This document shows positions 34,930 to 46,399 of a DNA stretch of 64,000 bases, piece after piece. The position numbers and the translations under genes were made by a program. Under the pieces are notes generated by a model, which was not told where the DNA came from, did not search any database, and saw nothing but the letters and a program-made list of their open reading frames with translations. Within the stretch, counting starts at the first letter, position 1. Every line of letters starts with the position of its first letter. The DNA is from Blasia pusilla. Its lineage: Eukaryota; Marchantiophyta; Marchantiopsida; Blasiales. Where the stretch lies: assembly GCA_050084515.1 (NCBI GenBank), contig CM114275.1:15562001-15626000 (forward strand), read 5' to 3'.

Positions 34930-37900
34930 ATATAATTGTATGAACTTAAAGTACGATAATAAAATATAAGTAATGTAGGTTCGGTGTAAATTCGGGTAAA
35001 AAAAATCGTGTGAATGGAAAAGACAACAATTTACTCTTAACGATTTGGCAATATAATGGTGCTTATGATAATGTAATAATGCTTATGTTGGGTTACAATA
35101 TGAACGAATTTATTGGAGTGTATCCCATGAGTTAATTCATTAACGAATTTTTGATATGATTCTTGTTGGATGTTGAGGAATGTGGAAGAAATGTGCCAAA
35201 AGTAAGTCTTGATAAGAAATTGAATGGCGAAGAAAGTATTCCAGTGAGAGTGTAACATATGCAAGAAAGTAAAAGTAAAAGTAGACATAATGAATGTAAA
35301 CGAAAATGGTTATAAAAGGTGTTGGTGTGAGTGAAATAGGAAACCACTTAGAAATGTAGAAAAGTACAGCCGAAGTAGCATGTTCCAAAAATCATGATAT
35401 GAAGTATTGATGGCATGTAAGAGTACTTAAGCCAAAATTTTGAACGTGAAGTTAAATTTGAACCACAGTGTAGAGTGTCCCAACTATCCTCTGTAGTCCC
35501 TCAAAATGGACTAAATTATGCTAAGCTAAAGTCTAAGTAGTGGACTATCTTCCATATGAGGACTAAGAAGTCTTGCAAATCAGAAAATTGATTTCTGATT
35601 TCCTGCAACTGATTTTTGAGAGCTTGAATCTCGTCAAGGTCTCGTTGGTTTTGCTGAAGTAAAGAAAATAGTGTTGCATTGAGGTCGTTGATCTGTGTGG
35701 ATAAGTGCAAATTGTTGTACTCTGCTCCACGAATGGAATTTGTACAATCATCATCGGATGATTGTATTCTGATTTCATCACTACTAATGCCTTGATGGTA
35801 GTGACTGTCGATATCTCTCTCCCTCAACTGAAGATTGTTGGCTTGCCGAGCTGCATGTGATGATGATGCAAATTGGTGTAGAGGTCCGCGACGAACTGAT
35901 TAGCGTACACGCACACCTGATCTCTAGGAAATAGAAGCAAACTGATTGATTAACATTAGAATTGTAGAGTGGTGTATAATATGAAATGAAGACATGGAAC
36001 AAAGGACAATGGAACAAAGATAAAGTGTATTGGATTTTACAATAATTGAAAAGTCAGCAATGGAATAAATACATTACAGGATTGTAACGTGGTACTATAG
36101 TTATAACAACAATGGGCAGAAATACAAAGATGAGGAAAAGCGAGAGTAGAAATAATGTAAATTCACATCTAGTATGAGATGTATTGACAAATCCAGCAAA
36201 TAGAATGTAGGAAAAAATTTGCACTTTTACATTAGATATATAGTAGAAGACAAGTCTGAACAGCTACAAAATGTATGCAGAAACATAGATAAAGATAGTG
36301 TGCAAAGTAGGACTGATAGTTTTCTAAGTAGGAGAAATGGAAAGTATTAAAAAATGAGTAGTAGGAATTGAAAATGTATGTTGTTGGAGAGTGAGGTTAA
36401 TGATTGCAGTTGTGACTTGTAAAAATACAGCAAATTGTATCAGTACAATGCATTGAATTAAAGTGAGCAAGTTGATGTAACAAGAAGATCTGGATCATAA
36501 GTGACATTTGATGGGTTTGGTAAAGATGGATTGGTTACGGACATTGGGCTGGCATGTGGCAAAGTTGAAATGATGGTTGGGTTGGAATAGCAGCAAGTGT
36601 AGAAGAAACAAGGATTACATCCTCAAAGTCAAGAAATAAGTGCATGTGCGGAGGATTATCAAGGTCAATAGGAAGGGGGACAAACTCTGGGAGCTTGCCA
36701 TCATCATATGCAGTTTTCATATGATCAATTAACTGAACTTCCTTTACAGAGGAAAGATTTAGCAACATTGTAAGAGGTAGATGCATCTCATGTCTGAGTG
36801 TTCTGAGTTGGTCTAAACAGATGCCACCACTGATGAGATTCAACAGCCGCGTAGAGATGACTCTTTGAAGTCAACATTCCTGCATATTAAGTGGAGAGAG
36901 CTAAAACAGTAAGACATTTGATTGGCAGAGAATAAAAAATTGCAAAGAAAAGATATAAGTCATGGGGAAAAATGGAAAATTTTATGTCAGACTTGAAGCA
37001 AGGCCGTCCTCATGAATTATGCGAAACTTAGAGTCCCATATTTGGCCTTGTGAAATGAAACTTTGTATTTAGCGATCAGTAACTCCGTGTTCCCAAAATG
37101 CTAGCATGACTTCTAGATTGTCTAAATACTTCATTTGATTCTCATTGGGCGATGTATAGCGTGGCCTCATGTCCTCTTGTTGGATGTTAATGTCGTTTAG
37201 TATCATGCTGGAAAAATCGAGATAGTTCATAGGAACCTGAGAAGTGAGTGTTAGCAAGTCCTCTACAAAAGGTAGGACACTATAGAGGAATTGATTTTTG
37301 TAAAGTAACAAACCTCTGCTTGAGGTTGGAATGGTTGTTGAACTGCATTGGGGCAATACTCTCAAGCAAACTTAGATAAAGCTTGAACTTCTTCATGAAG
37401 ATTGGCTTGTTGTCCAACTTGAGGAACTTGAACAACAGGATGAGGGTGGCTTGCTGATCTTGCAACATGTCCACGTGTGGACCTACCTCGAGATGCCATT
37501 CTTCTTAAAATGATAACAAAGAAAATTAATCTTGCAAATGATGATCATCTTGTCCAAATACATGGAAATCTATAGGATGTAGTTCCCCAAAAATTCTTAG
37601 TTGGTTTCTAGCCTTTACTCTAGATAGCATGACATAGCAAGGCCTATAGCAAATACAGACTTGATAACCAAAAGACAAGGTTCACAAATCGTTGAACCTT
37701 GACTCTTGTGACCCGTCATTGCATATCCAAGAGTTAGTGGGAATATCCTTTTAACATACTTCTGTTGGGATGCATACCTCACAGTTGCAAATTTTGATCT
37801 ACTAATGAGCAAAGATTTGTTGCTTGATAATATGGTGACCATAATACCTACCAAGTCCTCACCATTGTAAATTAAGTCTATCACTTTTGCCAAGGAGCCA

Positions 37901-38925
37901 TTGGCAGCTTGGAACCTCAGATTGATATTTGAAGAAAGCATAACAACATAATGCAAGGCAACATATGGCAACTTGTGGAATGTTGTATTGAAGTGAGCTG
38001 ACATGAGAAATAGAAGCCAACATGAAATTTATTGTCTAAAGTGTAAATTAAGACGTACGTGCACCTGGTCAGTACAGGTGGTAAATGTGGCTAGCTTGGG
38101 AACGATGTGGGTACCGCTCCCTAAGAGATTCACACTTGATCCAAAGTAGATAGTAGGGTCTCTTCAAGCAATCTTGTGTCAATCAAGTTACGAAAATTGT
38201 CAATGTCTTCAGTTAATTTCTGAATGGAGACTGATCTCAGATGAAAGGTTCTCATCCAGGTTTAGTGTAATCTAGATTGTGGTTTTACAACTTGCTAAGA
38301 TAATAAAAGTGATGCAACATAAGAATGAAAAGACTCCTAGAAAGTATCCAAATGCAACAGCAACAATGTGGGCCATATCACCTCATCCGTGATTAAATGG
38401 ATTTGCACGATTCCGCGCGTGTTCCATGGAAGTGGAAAATTTTGTCTTCAAGTTTAACCAAACTTACATATGTAGTTTTATGTAGATGACCAACATATAA
38501 CAAAGGCCAATAAATGATGCCTTAAATTTAGTTAAAAAATGTCCAACCTTTTAGCAACATACTCGCACTAGAGTAGATTAAACAATAAATGCCATAATTG
38601 AAGAAAAGTAAAACACTTCAAGATTGCAGACCACTACCACAAAATTTGGAAAAAATGAGGCCTGACCTTTCTAATCTTCATCCATTGCAATAAGATGACT
38701 TTCAAAGAAGGTGCAATATTCAAAGGCAAGCAGCTCCCTGTCTCCTTATATCATTGGCTCGTACATGTGTTACCACACAAAACCACATCAAGAGGTTGTG
38801 GAAATTTCCATCTAGTTCTTGAGGTATGTTTGTAGACCTAATATTGGACCCATACTCACATGGGTATATGCACCAAGTTGAGCTCCATTGTCACGCATCT
38901 TTTTTCAGGAGCTCAAGGTTGACCC
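34930..38925. other. AT-rich region upstream of TRM5 with helicase relic and orphan ORFs
   Basis: The region is AT-rich and holds the helicase fragment described separately plus four minus-strand ORFs: 37474-37280, 37365-37069, 36843-36535 (102 codons) and 35827-35516 (103 codons, coiled-coil-like Q/L/N-rich segment). They may be exons of, or cargo in, a Helitron-like element. I recognise no domain in them and found no defined element ends. Confidence 0.45.
37560..38004 (-). pseudogene. PIF1-family helicase C-terminal fragment (probable Helitron relic)
   Basis: LPYVALHYVVMLSSNINL, NGSLAKVIDLIY, then FPLTLGYAMTGHKSQGSTI and, past a stop, RVKARNQLRIFGELHPIDF match the last motifs of PIF1-type helicases, in which GHKSQG is motif V/VI-like. 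Plant-lineage genomes carry such domains mostly in Helitrons. The Rep part and the walker motifs are not seen, so the fragment is truncated. A diverged host PIF1 pseudogene is the alternative. Confidence 0.65.
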
Positions 38926-39502
38926 GATAGCATCTACGTCACGTAGCGCCTCCACTGCGTATCAGGATACAACCAAGGATTTTGATGGCATTGATTTTAT
39001 GTGTAGTGCGGCTTAGGTAGAGGTTTTTGCGGTGGTGACTCCGGATGCTACGAGAGTGCCCAAGCCATTGAGAGATGGGGTGGAGATTGACCCATAGGAG
39101 AGGACCGATGGGTAGCACGTCAGGGTTCCACAGTCCTTTATGTTGTCACAGGCACTTCACACACCATCGATGGTGCCTAAAAAACTAGCGGTGGGGCAGT
39201 TGTGTTGACGTTACGCGGAGTTGGAGAGATAATTTGTGTGTCAGCTCCTGTGGAGCCAATGTCGACCAATTTGTTGGAGATGGCCACTAGGGTGAGCCAG
39301 ACTCCTTTGTTTTCCGCCATAGAGTTAGGGACAATAAGAGTTAGACCATCGGAGGTATTCTGGATGACCGCCACGTTGTATGAGTGTGGAGAAGTGACAA
39401 CCTCTTATTCAGAGGTCGTTGAGGAGGTGATGGACCTACCTTCACATTAGATGCTTGGGACGTTCTCCATCGAGTCATGGTATGTTGCGGTGGCGAAGTT
39501 GG
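38926..39502 (+). mobile_element. Gypsy fragment F (gag end to protease start)
   Basis: It has GIDFMCSAA-like sequence, then TRVPKPLRDGVEIDP, VSQTPLFSAIELGTI and PSEVFWMTATLYECGE, matching element A at 4.4-3.85 kb in reverse. It is cut at 39502 by the copia 2 LTR. Confidence 0.8.
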
Positions 39503-39821
39503 TATGGAAGACTGAGTTATAGTCAAACTCATCAAACACGTGAACTGCTACATTTGGTCATCACACGAAGCAAGGAAACTTTATCTTGGTTAGTTAGTTA
39601 AGCCCGATTATCTTAACTAGGGTTAGTAAATCACAATTAGTCTAACTTGAGACTATGGTTAAGATTAGGGTTAGAGTTTCTTGTACATATCCTATATAAT
39701 TGAGAAGGTGGCCAAACTCCATTCATTCTCTCATTGCAAAATTTTTTTCTCTATGGTGGTGTGTGAGTATGAGAGTGGTACGCGTTTCCCACCAATTATG
39801 CTTCTTTAGTAGTTTTCTATA
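39503..39821 (+). repeat. 5' LTR of copia 2
   Basis: It starts TATGGAAGACTGAG (compare TATTGAAGATTGAG in copia 1) and ends TTTTCTATA before the primer site. It contains TATATAATTGAGAAG, a likely TATA region, shared with copia 1. Confidence 0.82.
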
Positions 39822-39833
39822 TGGTATCAGAGC
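39822..39833 (+). other. Primer binding site of copia 2 (initiator tRNA-Met)
   Basis: TGGTATCAGAGC directly follows the LTR and is a perfect complement to the 3' end of plant initiator tRNA-Met. Confidence 0.95.
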
Positions 39834-40329
39834 GATAGGAGGACATCACTTGAAATTCTTTGTGTTTGAGGAGAGACAAGAGGCAAGAGAAGGAAAAAAA
39901 ATTAGTTTGGGAGAAGGAAATGTTGTTAAGAGCTCAGTGGGTGGAGATTTCAGGTGGAGTTTTGACGGTGATAAAACTTTGGAGGAATTTTTTAGGGCTT
40001 TCCCGGTCGATTTTGCCATTTGGATCTGTATCACTTAAAATGATGCCTAACAAAAAATACAAAAAATCTTGTAGATCTTGTTGAGAGCTTTCCAATGCGT
40101 CCAAAATCACTCGATACTGAAATTTTGAGCTCCAACAATAGCAATGTCAGTGTAGGAAAGTGCAATTAGTGAAGAAAAGTTATGCAATTTGCTCTCTACA
40201 GGCCAATTTCAACTAGTTCTTTCATACAACTGATCAATTTTGGCAAATTTTATGTTTATTTCTATTTAGGAGTGGTCTATGCTTCAATTGGAGCAATGAA
40301 GAGCCTGAAATTACATTTTTGTGAGTAAA

Positions 40330-41075
40330 ATCGTTCGTCATGGAATATTCCTTGACAAGAATCACAGGAGAGAACTAGATAAGCATAATTACAATGTCTA
40401 GAAGTTTTGCATGAAACAATTTATCATGGATTAAGAACTATGGGAGCTTGTCACAGATTTTGAGGCCAATCGAAAAGGTGACTCAACAAACTTGAATGTT
40501 CGCACTTGGAACAAATGCGCAAGGCAAGTAATCAACTATATTTCAATAACGACCAGTTCGCCAATGATAGGTCACATTCAAGATGTTGATATTCCAAAGG
40601 AAGCATGTGATGCATTGGAATAGCTATTCCAGACATCTACAAAGGCCAAAAAGCTTCAATTGAAACAATAATTGCACGAAGTGAGGAAAAGATCCCAGAG
40701 CATCAATGATTATGTTTTGAGTATTAGACATATTGTTGATGAGTTTAATAGCATTGGAGTGACAGTAGAAGATGATGATATGATTTTGTTCACTCTTCGA
40801 GGCCTTCCAAAGGATTACAAGTCCTTTGAGACCTCTATCTGTGTGAAAGAGAAATATCCAACCTTTCAAGAGTTAGTCCCATTGTTAATCAGTGAAGAGA
40901 TAGGCCTAGTAGGCAACGATAGCTCGTCTAGTCTATAAGAGAGTGCGTTATTTGCAGGTTATGGATCAAACAGAGGCAAAGGTTGTGGTAGAAGCTTTCG
41001 TGGTTGTGATGGATATGAAGCATATAGAGGAAGAGGCACTCAATATAATGTCAACAGAATTCCAACAAAAGCAAG
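40330..41075 (+). pseudogene. Copia 2 gag
   Basis: The better preserved part is 40672-40938: KRSQSINDYVLSIRHIVDEFNSIG, ILFTLRGLPKDYKSFETSI, EELVPLLISEE-like. A Gly/Arg-rich tail follows. Upstream, MKQFIMD-type sequence near 40410 matches copia 1 gag, with stops. Confidence 0.85.
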
Positions 41076-41109
41076 ATCTAGACTAAGAAGATCTTAAAGG
41101 GTTTCAAGG

Positions 41110-41324
41110 CAAGTGCAGAAATCTGATCTAGCACATCAAGAATTGCAGGCAAGGAATGTAGAGGAGGAGAAGTTGAATCGTCTGTTATTGAATCAATTAG
41201 AGAAGAATGTCCATATTGAAGAACCCACAACCTATAAAGACCCTCTTTGTGCAGCAAGTAGTTCACTGGAGGGATGCAGTGGAGGAAGAGCTTAAATCCA
41301 TGAAGTTGAATTGTTAAAAATTCA
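41110..41324 (+). pseudogene. Copia 2 RT, first part
   Basis: An ORF at 41113-41295 ends EEPTTYKDPLCAASSS; in the next frame HWRDAVEEELKSMK continues, which is the usual copia RT entry. It stops at the organelle insertion. Confidence 0.7.
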
Positions 41325-41632
41325 ACTTCATAAAAAATATATCTATAAAATTATTTTTTTTTCGACCCTTTCTCGGCCTGGCAGAAGGCGCTCTGGTATC
41401 GGCTAAAGCCCGAATCCTATAGCCCAAAGGGCGCGATACTATAGATAGGGAGAGGTGCTACGCACTTTGTGGGTCCGAAGGCCAAACATGGCTTGTAGAT
41501 TTCCTTCTTTGCCTTTACGAAAGAAGGGTTAAGCCCTGTAAAGCCAAAGAAGTCTCCTTCGGACACTAAAATTTTTTTACTCTTGAACCTCAATTTACCA
41601 TTTTATGATGACATAGGACTTTATGATGATAT

Positions 41633-41880
41633 TTAAACACGACGTTTTGTAGGGGGTCGGCATCCATTATGTGGCGTTGGGGTTCGCGAATTTTGGTAAT
41701 AATAAGACCTCCTAGTTTTAAACCACGTAGCGAAGATTCCTTTCCATAACCTAATCCTTTGATTCTCACTTCAACAAACTTAAATCCAAGTTGAATGGGC
41801 TCGCGGCATTTTTGCAGATTTGCTTGAGCAACATAATTGGTTGAGCAAGCTGCGAGAAAATGCCGCTTTCGAGCCGCCAT
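41633..41880 (-). pseudogene. rps11: Mitochondrial ribosomal protein S11, 3' part (left arm)
   Basis: LGFKFVEVRIKGLGYGKESSLRGLKLGGLIITKIR is the RPS11 core. After KIR a 4-base loss shifts the frame; the canonical ending TPTPHNGCRPP...KRRV and its stop are still visible in the shifted frame up to 41633. The N-terminal half is missing. It is a nuclear pseudogene copy of an organellar gene. Confidence 0.88.
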
Positions 41881-42042
41881 TCAACTTGGATTTAAGTTTG
41901 TTGAAGTGAGAATCAAAGGATTAGGTTATGGAAAGGAATCTTCGCTACGTGGTTTAAAACTAGAGGTCTTATTATTACAAAATTCGCGATGTAACCTCAA
42001 CGCCACATAATGGATGCCAATTTCTAAAAACGTCGTGTTTAA
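41879..42042 (+). pseudogene. rps11: rps11 fragment (right arm)
   Basis: It is the mirror copy starting FNLDLSLLK-region DNA (FKFVEVRIKGLGYGKESSLRG in frame). Here the codons after KIR (GATGTAACC) are kept, but one base is lost just upstream (ATTACAAAATTC), so this arm is broken by a different lesion from the left arm. Confidence 0.82.
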
Positions 42043-43250
42043 ATATCATCATAAAGTCCTATGTCATCATAAAATGGTAAATTGAGGTTCAAGAGTAACA
42101 AAAAATTTTAGGTCCGAAGGAGACTTCTTTTTTTACAGGCTTAACCCTTCTTTCGTAAAGGCAAAGAAGGAAATCTACAAGCCATAAACCGCCTTCGGCC
42201 TTCGGACCCACAAAGTGCGAGCACCTCCCTATCTATAGTATCGCCTTTGGGCTATAGGATTCGGGCTTTAGCCGATACCAGAGCGCCTTCTGCCGGGCTG
42301 GGAAAGGGTCGAAAAATAAATAAATTTTATATATATATTTTTTCTTTCGTTTTATGCCCTCACTATGGGCCTGCGGCTTACGGCTGCACGGTTATCTTTG
42401 AATTCGTCCGATTGTGGGACGACTGTTGCCTAAGGCAATCTACGTGCCTCCATAACACCCCTAGAGCCCGTGGGCGGGGAAGCAACCGTGGTTGTGGTTT
42501 CGTCTCGAGTCAATTGCTTTGGTTGGGTAAACACCAAAAATTTATCCATTATTTTTGGCTCTAAGATTTTCCAATACCTGTTATTTCAATGTATTTCCAT
42601 GGATCCATTATTTAAGGACAACGATCCAGAAGGGTTTAGGCCCTTGCGCAATTAGCTGATCGCTCAGCTAGTCTTTTTTTTTTTGTTTTTGGCCGGAGCA
42701 AAATAACAAATTTTATGGAATACAGGAAGCTGCAACATCATACTACATCACCTCGACGAATTTGTGATGAAACTGCTTTTGAGCTTTTTGCGCATTTTTT
42801 ATACTAGATAAAAGATTACTTAATGTATGCATAAAAAAAAGATTTTTTTTCGATTTTTTCGAACAGCTTAGTTCATATTTATTCAATTTCCTATATGTCT
42901 GAGGATCCGCATAGTCCGCGTTTCTTTTAGGGCTTGGTTAATAAAAAACGAATTCAATTTGCTGAACAGGATGGCGGTTGTCCAGGGCAATTTACCAAAT
43001 TTTTGTCGGAATTCATTTTTTTTATTGGCACAAGGAACAGGGTAGGCTCAAGCTAATATTCTAAAAGCTTTAGAGCGTAATGGTATAAGCCTGCCTGACT
43101 GTGAGCAGACGGTACCCACAAAGTCACGGCGTATGTGCTTCAAGCAGGTATGTTGGGAGCGGCCCGGTCGAAATCCATGGGAACACGAAAGATTGGACAC
43201 CTCATCGATATCAAAATTCTATAGCGAAATTTAGCCACCCATCCACAGAG

Positions 43251-44058
43251 TTCTAAAAAAATGGAACATGGTCATTCACCTCACTCCCACCAAGTAGAAA
43301 GGCCTTGGGATGTAAATAGGTTTTCAAAATCAAGTACAAGGCAGATGGGAGCATTGAAAGGTACAAAGCCAGATTAGGTTTAAAAGCCTACTCACAGATT
43401 TATGTTGTGGACTACACCAAGCCATCCTCCCCTATAGTCAACACAATTTCAATTAAAGCTATGCTTGCTCCGGCAGCACAGTTTGATCTTGAAGCATATT
43501 AGATGGATGTAAAGATAACATTTTTGAATGGTAAATACTTGAAGAGGAAGATACATGGAGACGCCTAAGGGGGTATCAGATCCTACTTGCTAAGATCAAG
43601 TATGTAGAATGTACAAGTCCATTTATTGACTCAAATATTTGCCAAGATTGTCATCAAATGATGGATAGTTTTCGGATCAAAGAAGGATTTTGAAGATCTG
43701 ATAATGACACAAATGTGTACATTCTGAACAAGTAGGAAACTTTTGCTCAATTGGCGTGATGCACAGATGATGCTATACTGATTAGCAATTGAACACCATT
43801 TCTACATCTGTTCAAGACTTGATGAAGAAGGAGTTGAAAATGACAGATCAAGGAGAAATCCTTCGTCTCCTTCAAATGGAAGCAATAGAAGGAAGGATGG
43901 ATGGATTAGACTATCTTGAAGTGGGTATATAAATAATGTACTTGCACAAGTTAAAATGTGTGATTACAACATTGCAATTGCAGGACTTCCAGAAATACTT
44001 GGTTCCCAATCTCCTGTGGAATTTTGAAATTCAGTTGATTCTCATGAAGTGATAGAGA
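43251..44058 (+). pseudogene. Copia 2 RT, second part (heavily decayed)
   Basis: Across several frames: VFKIKYKADGSIERYKARLG, YVVDYTKPSSPIVNTISIK, FDLEAYQMDVKITFLNGKYLEEE. These match copia RT between the KYKARLV and MDVKTAFLNG motifs. Later DNA is too decayed to assign. Confidence 0.75.
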
Positions 44059-44064
44059 AGTATT

Positions 44065-44697
44065 TCGTGCGCATACACATCGCTACACAACATACATCGC
44101 TCTCACCGAACACACACACAAACATGCACGATCCCATGCTAACTCATGGCACCCAAACAACGAGACCAGAAGTACCAAAATATCTCCAATTAAAGTAAGA
44201 TCCAATCTCTCTCTACACAATCTCACACCATAGCTCTCAAAGGTGTGCACTCTCTCGCATGTCAAACCAAACCCACTCTCCTAATGAGAGGCTTGGGTTA
44301 CACTCACAAGGCAAGGGACCATAGCTCTGCCGCCTCATGCCAAGAGGTTCAACATGAGCTCTCAAGCTCTCTCTCCTTGGGATATATACCCCTCCCCTCT
44401 CCCAAACTCTCTCCATGATAACCTATTCTTCCAAGTCACCTCCTTGGCTCTTGACCTGATGTAGGAGGTCAAGGGACACTTACCAAAAATAGAAAGTCAA
44501 TCATATACTCACAATGGTACTTACCTAAAATAGTGAGTTCCTCAATATGGCTCCAAATGAGCCAAAACGAAGGGGAAACCTGCTCTCTCAGGTTTCCCGG
44601 GGCCTCAACAGGTCATCCTCGACCTCCTAGGCGTGTCCTCCACTACTCTCGAAGATGCTCTACTAGATCTCACCGATCTATCCTAAAGGACGTGATA
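44065..44697 (-). repeat. Partial 3' LTR of gypsy E (44190-44697) joined to a second copy of the pre-LTR segment (44065-44189)
   Basis: On the element strand the LTR starts at 44697 (TATCACGTCCTTTAGG, with TG changed to TA) and aligns to D until about 44190. It then jumps to ATTGGAGATATTTTGG...GTATGCGCACGA, a copy of the segment that normally precedes the LTR (44698-44810). It ends against copia 2. Confidence 0.7.
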
Positions 44698-44991
44698 GTT
44701 GTCGTGCGCATACACATATGCATCGTTGTCATCGAATACACGCACAATCCCATGCTAACTCATGACATCCAAACAACGAGACAAGAAGTACCAAAATATC
44801 TCCAATCGCCCCCCTAGCTGGTGGTTAGGTCCCTCTAACTCCAGATAGCATCTATCCCTATCTACCATGACATACATCTCTCGGATGCTAAGAGCAAGAA
44901 GGCCGGATGCTCATGTGGCCCCATCGTTAGTCGCCTTCATGTCATCCATGTCAGAGAAAAATTTGGGATCGAAACCTACCTAGTATCTCCT

Positions 44992-45132
44992 CTATGTACA
45001 TTTGGGATACATCCATCGTCCCCGAGGAACCCTAGTGAGAGGTGGCGTCAAACATGCCATATGCCAACCTCTCGAACAACCATCACAGACTAGCATCGTG
45101 GCCGCACCATGGGCAGAACCACACAACATACA
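44992..45132 (-). pseudogene. PHD finger at the end of gypsy E pol
   Basis: Reading from 45132: CMLCG, then VCDGCSRGWHMACLTPPL, then GRWMYPKC and stop. Seven of the eight C4HC3 ligands are present; the first Cys of the last pair has become Tyr. Between the integrase tail (45240-45185) and the finger about 170 bases of linker are deleted relative to A. Same end-of-pol position as in A. Confidence 0.82.
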
Positions 45133-45184
45133 ACGCAAGCCTGCAATCACATCCAACTTCGTCGGTGTCGTCTGCTACAAGTAG

Positions 45185-46130
45185 ACATAATCTCCCTGAT
45201 GAAACCTCCGGATAATTGGTCTATAACCACCACCCCGAATAGTCGCATACCTCAACGTATCCCGATGCTACGCAATCGCCAAGTTCTCGAATGCCATGGG
45301 CATCACTCTCCAAAACAACTCATCCCTCTAAGACCATGCTTTCATCCATACATTTGGGTCATCAAGGTGCAGCACCTCACCAACATCTCGATGAATGGCC
45401 GTAGGTAAATCTGGATCTCGGCCATAAAGTAGCAAGTACGGTGAAAAAGACGCTAAGGATGCATGCCTGCTGAATCCGTATCCCATCGCCAACCAGGGCA
45501 ACTGGAGGTCCCAATCTCCTAGGTGACCTCTTTGCAAGCCATACTTGTGTAAACCCCTCTTCACCGTCTGCACAACTCTCTCTCCGCTAATCCATCCGCC
45601 TCGGGATGATCTCGCGAAGTCGTACGATGGTCGATGATCGCCTGATCCCACAAGGCTTGGAACTCACTGTGAAACTCGGTACCCTGGTCCGTCAACACCT
45701 CAGCTGGTGCGCCATAATGACTCAGCACTCTGTCAAGGAAGGCATAAGCTACTCCCTCACTCGCTTTGTCAGGAAATGCAACCAACTCGATCCACTTCGA
45801 GAAGTGCTTGACCATCACCAACACATAACGACTGTGACGCTTCGTCAAAGGCAAAGATCCTGCAAAATCCAAACTCCATCTATACCCTAAGCCCATGATC
45901 GATAATGGATGCAACTGTGGAGTCGGAGCATTGAACAATGCTCGGACCCGATCACACACCATGCACTTGGCAACAAACTGTTGAACGTCAGTCTGCATGC
46001 CTCGTCACCAATATTGAATATGGAGCAAGTTGTACGTCCGCTTCATCCCAAAGTGACCCAACTCCTCGTGGGCATCCTGCACTAGTCGTGCTCTCAGCGA
46101 AGGATGTGGCACTATGCGCACTCTGCCATC
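45185..46130 (-). pseudogene. Integrase of gypsy E
   Basis: Zinc-binding part: HEELGHFGMKRTYNLL with CMVCDR (HHCC). Catalytic core: DFAGSLP (first Asp), VLTDQGTEFHSEF (second Asp) and RDHPEADGLAER (Glu), all three acidic residues present. Tail: RYATIRGGGYRPIIRRFHQGDYVYL near 45240-45185. Lesions: one in-frame TGA at 46005 just before RGMQTDVQQF, and a frameshift near 45590 after GLAER, so the rest (VVQTVKRGLHKYGLQRG...) reads in another frame from 45651 to 45328. Confidence 0.9.
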
Positions 46131-46399
46131 CTCCCAAACCCTCAAAACATGTGTCCCCTCCCAACGGAACCGTCTGGCCCGCTGTAGGATCTGATCTCGC
46201 TCTCTAGCACCCACAATGCTCGCAACGCTGCCAGTACAAAGGTACTCCAAGACTACTCCATCATCATGAATATCTCGTCCACTTGTCGTCTCTTCACTAG
46301 CCTCGGGATCCAAGGACTCTCCACTAGACCTCGCCATCAAAGTCTCCACACTCTGGCTCTCCATACCCAACATGCCTAAATAGGCTGACGCGTGCCATC

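Larger units (their letters stand above)
41349..42325. repeat. Inverted repeat, about 450-bp arms
   Basis: Arms 41349-41797 and 41879-42325 match as reverse complements with scattered small indels and substitutions. The centre 41798-41878 is present once. The whole could fold as a large hairpin. Confidence 0.9.
41325..43250. mobile_element. Mitochondrial DNA insertion (NUMT) with an rps11 palindrome
   Basis: The left part, about 41349-41797, is repeated in inverted orientation at 41879-42325 around an 81-base centre. Both arms carry rps11. The sequence beyond, 42330-43230, is non-repetitive and organelle-like in style, but I could not name a gene in it. Copia RT reading resumes after about 43250 (VFKIKYKADGSIERYKAR), so the insertion is inside the copia RT. 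The exact ends are approximate. Confidence 0.75.
39503..44058 (+). mobile_element. Ty1/copia retrotransposon 2, 3'-truncated and split by organelle DNA
   Basis: The 5' LTR at 39503 (TATGGAAGACTGAG) is homologous to copia 1. It is followed by a perfect initiator tRNA-Met primer site, gag, and an RT that is interrupted at about 41325 by mitochondrial DNA and resumes at about 43250. The protease and integrase region is missing: a deletion joins gag to RT near 41070-41110. There is no 3' LTR; at 44058 it meets the gypsy E end. Confidence 0.85.

Noticed and set aside
41633-42042. Functional nuclear-transferred rps11
   Set aside because: Both copies lack the N-terminal half, are frameshifted, and have no targeting sequence or promoter context.
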